From Streptomyces sp. CC208A (GTDB taxonomy: Bacteria; Actinomycetota; Actinomycetes; Streptomycetales; Streptomycetaceae), in assembly GCF_030010625.1 (NCBI RefSeq), contig NZ_JASCXN010000002.1, positions 124,001 through 188,000 on the forward strand: a stretch of DNA of 64,000 bases, in the 5' to 3' direction. How positions within the stretch are numbered: position 1 is the stretch's first letter; every line of letters begins with the position of its first letter. Both the position numbers and the translations under genes were made by a program. The notes under the pieces are model-generated. The model was not told the origin of the DNA and made no database searches. It saw nothing but the letters and a program-made list of their open reading frames with translations. This document shows, one piece after another, positions 45,471-52,973 of this stretch.

Positions 45471-45602
45471 GCTCCCATCTTGCCTGTATTCCGCTCGGAT
45501 GAGGCAACCGGCCGTCGGACCCGAAGATCACGCCCGATAGGCTGCTCCGTCGACCGGCCGTCAACTCGACGCCGGCAGGGGAGAAACGGGGCGACACCGA
45601 AC

Positions 45603-46394
45603 ATGATGGGACCGGCGCACTCGCTGTCCGGAGCAGCGGCCTGGCTCGGCGTGGGAGCCGCCGCGGCCGCCTTCGACCACCCCATGCCCTGGCCGGTGCT
45701 CCTCGCCGGCGCCCTGCTGTGCGCGGGCGCCGCCCTCGCCCCCGACCTGGACCACAAGTCGGCCACCATCTCGCGCGCCTTCGGCCCCGTCTCCCGGGGC
45801 CTGTGCGAGATCGTCGACAAGCTCTCGTACGCCGTCTACAAGGCGACCCGCAGCCCCCAGGACCCGCGCCGCTCCGGCGGCCACCGCACCCTCACCCACA
45901 CCTGGCTGTGGGCCGTGCTCATCGGCGGCGGCTGCTCGGCCGTGGCCGTCACCGGCGGCCGCTGGGCGGTCCTCGCCATCCTCTTCGTCCACCTCGTCCT
46001 CGCCGTCGAGGGCCTGCTGTGGCGGGCCGCCCGCGTCTCCAGCGACATCCTCGTCTGGCTGCTCGGCGCGACCAGCGCCTGGATCCTCGCCGGCGTCCTC
46101 GACCAGCCGGGCAACGGCTCGGACTGGCTCTTCACCGGCCCCGGCCAGGAGTACCTGTGGCTGGGCCTGCCGATCGTCCTCGGCGCCCTCGTCCACGACA
46201 TCGGCGACGCGCTCACCGTCTCCGGCTGCCCGATCCTGTGGCCGATCCCCATCGCCCGCAAGCGCTGGTACCCGATCGGCCCGCCCAAGGGCATGCGCTT
46301 CCGCGCCGGCAGCTGGGTCGAGCTGAAGGTCCTCATGCCGGCTTTCATGGTCCTCGGCGGCGTGGGCGGGGCGACGGCACTCGGCTTCTTCTGA
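45603..46394 (+). CDS. YdjM-type (DUF457) metal-dependent hydrolase-like membrane protein
   Basis: A 263-residue membrane protein. The N-terminal MGPAHSLSGAAAWLG and LAPDLDHKSATISRAFGP, then SGGHRTLTHTWLW (His/Asp-rich, residues about 90-102), are the conserved metal-binding blocks of the YdjM/LexA-regulated membrane protein family; a later HDIGDALTVSGCPILWP completes them. Four to five hydrophobic helices alternate with these blocks. The enzymatic role is unproven. ATG 45603 or the next codon ATG could start it. Confidence 0.9.
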   Translation: MMGPAHSLSGAAAWLGVGAAAAAFDHPMPWPVLLAGALLCAGAALAPDLDHKSATISRAFGPVSRGLCEIVDKLSYAVYKATRSPQDPRRSGGHRTLTHTWLWAVLIGGGCSAVAVTGGRWAVLAILFVHLVLAVEGLLWRAARVSSDILVWLLGATSAWILAGVLDQPGNGSDWLFTGPGQEYLWLGLPIVLGALVHDIGDALTVSGCPILWPIPIARKRWYPIGPPKGMRFRAGSWVELKVLMPAFMVLGGVGGATALGFF

Positions 46395-46520
46395 TTCCGT
46401 GACTCCGACGAGGGCGCTTCCGGCGTGGGTTCTTCCGGCGCCGGGGTTTGGCGGGCGCGCGGGCGCACCAGATTTCCGGTGACCCCGCACCGCTCCCGCC
46501 CCGACCCCACCGGAGGCCCC

Positions 46521-47222
46521 ATGCGCCGCAGCGTCACCACCCTCGTCACCGCTCTCGCCGCCGCCCTGCTCCTCGCGGCCCCGGCCGCCCCGCCCGCCAC
46601 CGCCGACAGCGGCCCGGCCGCCGCCGGGCCCCGGCCGGTGATCCTCGTGCACGGACGCAACGCCGGCCCCGGCGTCTGGGGCTCCCTGAGCGAGCGCCTC
46701 CGGGCCGCGGGCCACCCCGCCGACCGGATCTTCGCGTGGAGCTACGACACCTCCCGCTCCACCAACGAGGTCCTCGCCGGACAGCTCGCCGGGTACGTGG
46801 ACGAGGTGCTGCGCACCACCGGCGCCGACCGGGTCGACCTCGTCGCGCACAGCCTCGGCTCCCTGCCCACCCGCTGGTACGTGAAGCACGGCGGCGGCGC
46901 CGCGAAGGTCCGCGACTGGATCTCCCTGGCCGGCCCCAACCACGGCACCACCCTGGCGTGGGCCTGCGCCCTGTGGGACCAGGGCTGCCGGGACATGACC
47001 CCGGGCTCGTACGTGGTCTCCCGCCTCAACGAGGGCGACGAGACGCCCGGCACCGTCCGCTACACCACCTTCTGGTCCGCCGGCGACGGCCAGATCCTGC
47101 CCACCGGCAGCACCGCCCTCGCAGGAGCCCGCAACGTCCAGGTCGGCGACATGGGCCACAACGACCTGCTCGGCGACCCGGAGGTCGCCGCCGGGGTGAT
47201 CGCCACCCTCGCGGCGCCCTGA
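46521..47222 (+). CDS. Secreted lipase/esterase (alpha/beta hydrolase)
   Basis: A 233-residue exported enzyme. The signal peptide (residues 1-31) ends near PPATADS. VILVHGRNAGPGVWGSL holds the oxyanion region; the nucleophile is VAHSLGSLPTRWYV near residue 115 (AHSLG), the acid Asp in SAGDGQILP and the His in MGHNDLLGDPEV. It resembles the small LipA/EstA class 2 lipases of bacteria. ATG 46521 was selected from a longer frame because CGGAGG precedes it and the signal peptide begins there. Confidence 0.92.
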   Translation: MRRSVTTLVTALAAALLLAAPAAPPATADSGPAAAGPRPVILVHGRNAGPGVWGSLSERLRAAGHPADRIFAWSYDTSRSTNEVLAGQLAGYVDEVLRTTGADRVDLVAHSLGSLPTRWYVKHGGGAAKVRDWISLAGPNHGTTLAWACALWDQGCRDMTPGSYVVSRLNEGDETPGTVRYTTFWSAGDGQILPTGSTALAGARNVQVGDMGHNDLLGDPEVAAGVIATLAAP

Positions 47223-47231
47223 CGGGACACG

Positions 47232-47270
47232 GAACGGGGGCGTACCGACGCAGGCGGTACGCCCCCGTTC
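47232..47270. terminator. Bidirectional terminator between lipase and ABC exporter genes
   Basis: GAACGGGGGCGTACC (47232-47246) pairs perfectly with GGTACGCCCCCGTTC (47256-47270) with a 9-base loop. It lies between the convergent lipase gene and the ABC exporter operon, ending both. Confidence 0.85.
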
Positions 47271-47282
47271 CCCGCGGCCTGC

Positions 47283-49064
47283 CTAGCCGTGCCAGGAGCG
47301 CCAGAGCGCCGCGTACGCGCCGTCCGCCGCGACCAGCTCGTCGTGGCTGCCCAGCTCGGTGATGCGGCCGGCCTCGACGACCGCGATCAGGTCGGCGTCG
47401 TGCGCGGTGTGCAGGCGGTGGGCGATCGCCACGACCGTCCGGCCGTCCAGGACCTGGCCCAGGGAGCGTTCCAGGTGGCGGGCGGCCCGGGGGTCGAGCA
47501 GGGAGGTCGCCTCGTCCAGGACCAGGGTGTGCGGGTCCGCCAGGACGAGCCGGGCCAGCGCGATCTGCTGGGCCTGCGCCGGGGTCAGTGTCCGGCCGCC
47601 GGAGCCGACCTCCGTGTCCAGGCCCTCGTCGAGGCCGCGCGCCCAGGCCTCCGCGTCCACGGCCGCCAGGGCCTCCCACAGTTCCCCGTCGGCGGCCCCC
47701 GGGCGGGCGAGGAGCAGGTTGTCGCGGAGCGAGCCGACGAAGACGTGGTGCTCCTGGTTGACCAGGGCCACGTGCTCGCGCACCCGCTCGGCCGGCATCC
47801 GCGCCAGCTCGGCGCCGCCCAGCGTGACCTCGCCCGTGCGGGGCCCGTAGATACCGGCGAGCAGCCGGCCCAGCGTGGACTTGCCCGCGCCGGACGGGCC
47901 GACCAGGGCGAGCCGGGTGCCCGGCGCCACCGCGAGGGACACGTCGTGCAGCACGTCCACGCCCTCCCGGTAGCCGAACCGCACCCCGTCCGCGGCGACC
48001 GTGCGCCCCTCGGGCCGTACGGTCTCGTCGCCGACGTCGGGCTCGATGTCACGGACGCCGACCAGACGGGCCAACGACACCTGCGCGACCTGGAGTTCGT
48101 CGTACCAGCGCAGCACGATCCCGATCGGGTCCACCAGCATCTGCGCGAGCAGCGCACCCGTCGTCAGCTGGCCCACGTCCATCCAGCCCCGGAAGACGCA
48201 GAAGCCGCCGATGGCGAGCACCCCGCACAGCACCGTCGTATGGGTGACCGTCACGACCGGGAAGAGCACCGAGCGGAGGAAGAGGGTGTACCGCTCCCAT
48301 CGCGTCCACTCCAGGACCCGCCGGTCCGAGAGCGCGACCCGGCGGGCGCCGAGCCGGTGCGCCTCCACCGTCCGCCCCGCGTCCACCGTCTCGGCGAGGG
48401 CCGCGGCCACCGCCGCGTACCCGGCCGCCTCCGAGCGGTAGGCCGCCGGGGCGCGCCGGAAGTACCAGCGGCAGCCGGCGATCAGCAGCGGGGCCGCGAT
48501 CAGCGCGGCGAGGGCGAGCGGTGGCGAGGTGACGGCGAGGCCGCCGATCAGGAGGCCCGCCCACACCACGCCGATCACGAGCTGGGGCACGGCCTCGCGC
48601 ATGGCGTTCGCGAGCCGGTCGACGTCGGTGGTGATGCGGGAGAGCAGGTCGCCGGTGCCCGCGCGCTCCAGGACGCCCGGCGGCAGCCCGACGGCCCGGA
48701 CCAGGAAGTCCTCCCGCAGGTCGGCCAGCATCTCCTCGCCGAGCATCGCCCCGCGCAGCCGGACCATCCGCACGAACACGGCCTGCACGACGACCGCGGC
48801 GGCGAAGAGGACGAGCGTGCGCTCCAGGCGCAGGTCGGCGGCGCCGTCGGAGAGCCGGTCCACCAGGCGGCCGAGCAGATAGGGCCCGGCCATGGAGACG
48901 ACGACGGCGACCGCGTTCACCCCGACGAGGAGCGCGAAGGCGGTGCGGTGCCGGCGGAGCAGATCACGGACGTAGGCCCGGACGGTCGCGGTGGCCGCGA
49001 CGGGCAGGGTGGTGGCGGTCGTCGGGGCCGCCGGGTCGTACGAGGGCGGCGCCAGGCCGATCAT
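47283..49064 (-). CDS. ABC exporter half-transporter with canonical Walker A and altered signature
   Basis: A 593-residue type IV ABC exporter subunit: six membrane helices (residues about 40-310), then an ATPase domain. Walker A is LVGPSGAGKSTLGRLLAG near residue 380, the Q-loop is ALVNQEHHVFVGSLRDNLLL, Walker B is TLVLDEATSLLDPR near residue 520, and the H-loop His is in VVAIAHRLH. The signature motif, normally LSGGQ, reads RTLTPAQAQQIALAR. It pairs with the upstream gene, whose defects are complementary. ATG 49064 overlaps the partner's stop by 4 bp. Confidence 0.93.
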   Translation of the reverse strand: MIGLAPPSYDPAAPTTATTLPVAATATVRAYVRDLLRRHRTAFALLVGVNAVAVVVSMAGPYLLGRLVDRLSDGAADLRLERTLVLFAAAVVVQAVFVRMVRLRGAMLGEEMLADLREDFLVRAVGLPPGVLERAGTGDLLSRITTDVDRLANAMREAVPQLVIGVVWAGLLIGGLAVTSPPLALAALIAAPLLIAGCRWYFRRAPAAYRSEAAGYAAVAAALAETVDAGRTVEAHRLGARRVALSDRRVLEWTRWERYTLFLRSVLFPVVTVTHTTVLCGVLAIGGFCVFRGWMDVGQLTTGALLAQMLVDPIGIVLRWYDELQVAQVSLARLVGVRDIEPDVGDETVRPEGRTVAADGVRFGYREGVDVLHDVSLAVAPGTRLALVGPSGAGKSTLGRLLAGIYGPRTGEVTLGGAELARMPAERVREHVALVNQEHHVFVGSLRDNLLLARPGAADGELWEALAAVDAEAWARGLDEGLDTEVGSGGRTLTPAQAQQIALARLVLADPHTLVLDEATSLLDPRAARHLERSLGQVLDGRTVVAIAHRLHTAHDADLIAVVEAGRITELGSHDELVAADGAYAALWRSWHG

Positions 49065-50929
49065 GCCGATTCCCCTTTCAGCGCTTCGAGGTCGTCCAGG
49101 TCGTCCAGGTCGTCCAGGGCGTTCAGTTCGTCCAGGCCGTCGAGGGGCTTCGGGTCTTCGTCCAGGCCGTTCAGCTCCTCGTCCGTCTCCCGGGTCACGA
49201 CCGCCCGGTAGCGCGGCTCCGCGGCGAGCAGCTCGCGGTGGGTGCCCGCGGCGACCGCGCGCCCCTCGTGGATCAGGACCACCCGGTCGGCGAGGTCGAG
49301 CAGCAGCGGGGAGGAGGCGAGGACCACCGTCGTCGCGCCCGCGCGCAGCTTCCTGATCCCGGCCGCCACCCGGGCCTCGGTGTGCGAGTCGACCGCCGAG
49401 GTCGGCTCGTCCAGGACGAGCACCCGCGGATCGGCGACGAGCGAACGGGCCAGGGCGAGCCGCTGGCGCTGGCCGCCCGAGAGGGACCGGCCCCGCTCGG
49501 TGATCCGGGTCCGCATCGGATCGCCGTCCGCGCCGACCGACGCCTGGGCGAGCGCGTCGAGGACGTCGTCGCACTGGGCGGCGGCCAGCGCCTCCTCGGG
49601 CCGTACGGCTCCGGAGGAGGGCACGTCGAGGAGTTCGCTCAGGGTCCCGGAGAGCAGCACCGGCTCCTTGTCCTGCACCAGGACCGCCGTCCGGGCCTCC
49701 TCCAGCGGAAGCCCGTCGAGCGGGACGCCGCCGAGCAGCACGGAGGCGTGGTCCCCGGCGGGTTCGGCCGGATGGCCGCCGAGCCGGTCCGCGAGCCGCC
49801 CGGCGAGGTCCGGGTCGCCGCAGACCACGGCGGTGAACCGGCCCGCGGGGGCGAGCAGCCCGCTCGACGGGTCGTACAGGTCGCCGTCGGCCGTCTCACC
49901 GCCGGACCCCTCGGCGGCCTCGGTGGGCTCGGTGGCGCGGCGCAGCGCCAGGACGCGGGCGGCGCGCTTCGCGGACGGCCGGGAGAAGGCGAAGGCCATC
50001 CCGATCTCCTCCACGGTCCGCAGCGGATGGTGGGTCAGCGCCACCGCGCCGTACACCGTCACCAGCGCGCCCACCGAGATCCGCCCGTCGGACACGAGCC
50101 CCGCCCCGTACCCGACGACGGCGATCAGGAGCACGCCGGGCAGCAGGACCTGGACGGCGGCGATCAGGGCCCACATGCGGGCGCTGCGCACGGCCGTGCG
50201 GCGCACCTCCTGGGAGGCGGTCCGGTAGCGGCCCAGGAACAGCTCCTCGCCACCGATCCCGCGCAGCACCCGCAGGCCGGCCACGGTGTCGGAGGCGAGT
50301 TCGGTGGCCTTGCCGGCCTTGGCACGCTGCTCGTCGGCGCGGCGGGTGGCGGCGGGCAGGAGCGGCAGCGAGGCGAGCGCGAGCGCCGGGACGCCGAGCG
50401 CCACGACGAGACCGAGCGCCGGCTCGTACACGACGAGTCCCGCGCAGACCGCGACCAGGGTGACGGCGGAGGCGGCGAAGCGGGAGAACGCCTCCACGAA
50501 CCAGCCGATCTTCTCCACGTCGGACGTGGAGACGGCGACGACCTCGCCGGCCGCGACCCGGCGGGTCAGCAGCGAGCCGAGCTCGGCCGTCTTGCGGGCG
50601 AGGAGCTGCTGGACGCGGGCGGCGGCGGTGATCCAGTTGGTGACGGCGGTGCGGTGGAGCATCGTGTCGCCGACGGCGATGCCGACGCCCAGGGCCACGA
50701 GCACGCCGCAGCCGAGGGCGAGCAGGCCGCCGTCGTGCTCGACGACGGCCTGCACGGCGAGGCCGACACCGAGCGGGAGGGCGGCGATGGACAGCTGGAG
50801 CAGCAGCCCCCACAGCAGGGACCTCGCCTGTCCGCCGATCTGCATGCGTCCGAGCCAGACCAGGAACCGGGTGCCCGAGCGGACGTCGGGAACCCCCGGG
50901 TCGGCGTACGGGAGTTGATGGATCTGCAT
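49061..50929 (-). CDS. ABC exporter half-transporter with degenerate Walker A and canonical signature
   Basis: A 622-residue partner of the downstream exporter gene. Six helices occupy residues about 35-310. In the ATPase domain the Walker A site reads FTAVVCGDPDLAGRLADRLGG: the GKS/T is gone. The signature is intact (RGRSLSGGQRQRLALARSL near residue 510) and so is Walker B (VLVLDEPTSAVDSH). The last 40 residues are an acidic Leu/Asp repeat tail (GLDELNALDDLDDLDDLEAL) encoded by 9-bp tandem DNA repeats. ATG 50929 gives a 622-aa length; the longer frame is not needed. Substrate unknown. Confidence 0.92.
   Translation of the reverse strand: MQIHQLPYADPGVPDVRSGTRFLVWLGRMQIGGQARSLLWGLLLQLSIAALPLGVGLAVQAVVEHDGGLLALGCGVLVALGVGIAVGDTMLHRTAVTNWITAAARVQQLLARKTAELGSLLTRRVAAGEVVAVSTSDVEKIGWFVEAFSRFAASAVTLVAVCAGLVVYEPALGLVVALGVPALALASLPLLPAATRRADEQRAKAGKATELASDTVAGLRVLRGIGGEELFLGRYRTASQEVRRTAVRSARMWALIAAVQVLLPGVLLIAVVGYGAGLVSDGRISVGALVTVYGAVALTHHPLRTVEEIGMAFAFSRPSAKRAARVLALRRATEPTEAAEGSGGETADGDLYDPSSGLLAPAGRFTAVVCGDPDLAGRLADRLGGHPAEPAGDHASVLLGGVPLDGLPLEEARTAVLVQDKEPVLLSGTLSELLDVPSSGAVRPEEALAAAQCDDVLDALAQASVGADGDPMRTRITERGRSLSGGQRQRLALARSLVADPRVLVLDEPTSAVDSHTEARVAAGIRKLRAGATTVVLASSPLLLDLADRVVLIHEGRAVAAGTHRELLAAEPRYRAVVTRETDEELNGLDEDPKPLDGLDELNALDDLDDLDDLEALKGESA
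49091..49144. repeat. 9-bp tandem repeats encoding the acidic Leu/Asp tail
   Basis: Three perfect GTCGTCCAG units are followed by three diverged units (GGCGTTCAG, TTCGTCCAG, GCCGTCGAG) inside the C-terminal codons of the exporter gene. Each unit encodes a three-residue Leu-Asp-Asp-type step on the minus strand. Length variation would keep the frame. Confidence 0.85.
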
Positions 50930-51211
50930 GACGTCCCAAAGGCTGTTCGGGGGCGGACGGGGGGTGGACGGGGGGTGGACGCGGAGCCGGACGGCGGCAC
51001 GCGGGCGCACGCCGGCGGGGTCCTTGTCAGGTTCGCCCTTCCGCCCGCCCCGGGGCAACGGGTTTTCGGTCGAGGACACCCGGTCGGGCAGGGTCCCGCG
51101 ACCGCCGCGGAGGCGTGTGGGACCGAAGGGGCTTGCTTGACGGGCGACTTGGGTGTGACCAAGGGTTACAGCCGATGTCACGGTCAACTCCGGCTCTGAT
51201 GAGAGCAGTTC
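50930..51211. other. Intergenic region with a GGGGGGTGGAC repeat
   Basis: This 282-bp gap lies between the exporter operon (leftward) and the protease pseudogene (rightward), so it should hold both promoters. At about 50949-50975 a short tandem GGACGGGGGGTGGAC repeat is visible. No operator or small gene stands out. Confidence 0.5.
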
Positions 51212-52234
51212 ATGCACGGACTGTCCTCGCGCGCCAGGAACCGACAGGGCCGGAAGGGCCGGTGGGGCGCTCTGCCGGCGTCGCTGACGGTGGCCGCCTC
51301 ACTGGCCGGTGCCGCGGCCCCGGCGGGAGCGGAGGAGGGCGGCGCGGTGTCCGTCGGACCGGCGCGGATCGACGTACCGGGATCGGTCGGGAAGTCCAGG
51401 GCCGAGCGGGAGAAGGCGCTGCGCGCGTACTGGACGCCGGAGCGCATCGAGGAAGCCGTGCGCGTCGGTGACGGGTGTGCCGGTGGTGCCCGTGCCGGTG
51501 GCAGACGGCGACGGCCGGCCGGGGTGGGGCGGAGACGGCGCGGGCCTCCGGTCCCGTCCCCGGGCAGGCGATCGACCAGGTGGGGAAGGTCTTCTTCAAC
51601 TTCCCCGGCGGACAGCCGGGTTCCTGCACGGGGACCGTGGTGGACTCGCCCTCCGGAAGGGTCGTGATCGCGGCGGCGCACTGCGTCGAGCACGGCGGAC
51701 CGGGCGGGGAGTGGTTCACCAACTTCGCCTTCGTGCCCGCGTTCGAGAACGGGGAGGAGCCGCTCGGCCTGTTCACGGTGGCCGACGTCGCCACGGACGG
51801 ACTGTGGGCCGGCGACGCGGACGAGACGCACGACTACGGCGTCCTGGTCGTCAACGACGACGCCGAGGGCGAGACCGTCGCGGACGTGGCCGGCGCCCTT
51901 CCCCTCCGCACCACGCCGAGCGCCACCGCGAACGTGCACATCACCGGCTACCCCGCCGCAGGGGGGTACGACGGCAAGAACCAGGAGCACTGCGAGGACC
52001 TGACCGAGCCCACCCTGCCGCCGAGGAAGCTGATCTGGGTCAACTGCCCCACCATGGAACAGGGCGCCAGCGGCGGCCCCTGGCTCCACGGCTTCGACGC
52101 GACCACACAGGAGGGGGAGATCTACGGCGTCAACACGATCCTCGACGACCTGGGGAACATCTACACTCCCCCGGTTCGACAACAGGACGCTCCAGATGGT
52201 CGCCATCATGGACATGGCGGCCGGAGCCATGTGA
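51212..52234 (+). pseudogene. Secreted trypsin-like serine protease, two frameshifts
   Basis: Three consecutive parts of one protease are in different frames. First frame: ATG 51212, signal peptide (TVAASLAGAAAPAGAEE) and a propeptide ending YWTPERIEEAVRV near 51465. Second frame, from about 51560: QAIDQVGKVFFNFPGG, then VVIAAAHCVEHGG (His), THDYGVLVVNDD (Asp), and MEQGASGGPWLHG (Ser), a complete triad. At a CCCCC run near 52170 the frame returns to the first, reading RFDNRTLQMVAIMDMAAGAM and stopping at 52234. The first shift lies between 51465 and 51560. Either the gene is dead or the assembly has two small errors. Confidence 0.75.
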
Positions 52235-52273
52235 CCGCCTTCGTGCGAGCAGTCGGGAGAGGGGTGGAGCACC

Positions 52274-52966
52274 ATGGAGGAACCACCGCGCAGGGGGCGC
52301 CCGCCTCGGTACAAGCGGGAGGGCCGGGAGCGCCCGCACCTCGGGAGCGACCACCCCTACTGGACCCCGGAGCGGATGGCCGCCACCCGGGGTGCCCCCT
52401 ACCCGGCGCTCGAGCCCTTCGCCCGGCGTGAGCCGGAGCCGCCCCGCCTCCTCGACCCGGCGGCGGGGGGTCCGCCGCCCCGCGTCGTCCGGACGGGCCG
52501 GCCGGCCTTCTGGCTCGCCACGCCGACCGGCCGGGAGCCGTACGAGCCCCGGCGGCTCCTGTACGCGCTCCTCGCCGCCGACCTCGGCATCGCACCCGAG
52601 CGGCTGGTCGTCGACGACGGGCCCTGCCCGTGGTGCGGGACGCGGCACGGCTTCACCGCCGGTGACGGCACCGACGACGGCCCGTCGGTCCGCTTCGGGG
52701 TCGTCACGGCGGGGCGCACCGCCGTGTACGCCCTGTCCGACACGGCGGTCGGTCTCGGGCTCGGAGAGCGCCTCGGCCCCTCCGCCCGGGCCGAGGCCGA
52801 CGCCCGGTCCGCGGCCCGCAGGGGCGCCTACGACCAGATGGCCGTCCGGGGCCGGTGCGGACCGGGGCGGGACGCCCTCCCGGCCGACCTCACCTACGTG
52901 GCCGTACCGGGAGACCTCGTGGTCACCGCCCTCTGGCGCACGCCCGCGGAGCCGACGCCTTCCTGA
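52274..52966 (+). CDS. Hypothetical protein with faint PPTase-like middle region
   Basis: A 230-residue protein. The N-terminal 75 residues are Pro/Arg-rich and look unstructured. Residues about 100-175 (RLLYALLAADLGIAPERLVVDDGPCPWCGTRHG, split over helices; VRFGVVTAGRTAVYALSD) resemble the N-terminal half of Sfp-type phosphopantetheinyl transferases, including the CPxCG-xHG loop. The catalytic VGVDVE motif, however, reads TAVGLGLGERL, so the Asp/Glu metal ligands are not conserved, and the later KEA helix is not found. Either a degenerate PPTase or an unrelated fold. ATG 52274. Confidence 0.65.
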   Translation: MEEPPRRGRPPRYKREGRERPHLGSDHPYWTPERMAATRGAPYPALEPFARREPEPPRLLDPAAGGPPPRVVRTGRPAFWLATPTGREPYEPRRLLYALLAADLGIAPERLVVDDGPCPWCGTRHGFTAGDGTDDGPSVRFGVVTAGRTAVYALSDTAVGLGLGERLGPSARAEADARSAARRGAYDQMAVRGRCGPGRDALPADLTYVAVPGDLVVTALWRTPAEPTPS

Positions 52967-52973
52967 GGAGGGC

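Noticed and set aside
43047..45602. Long plus-strand frame before the YdjM-type gene
   Set aside because: It lies opposite the helicase gene, which has all its motifs; the plus-strand translation has no recognisable domain.
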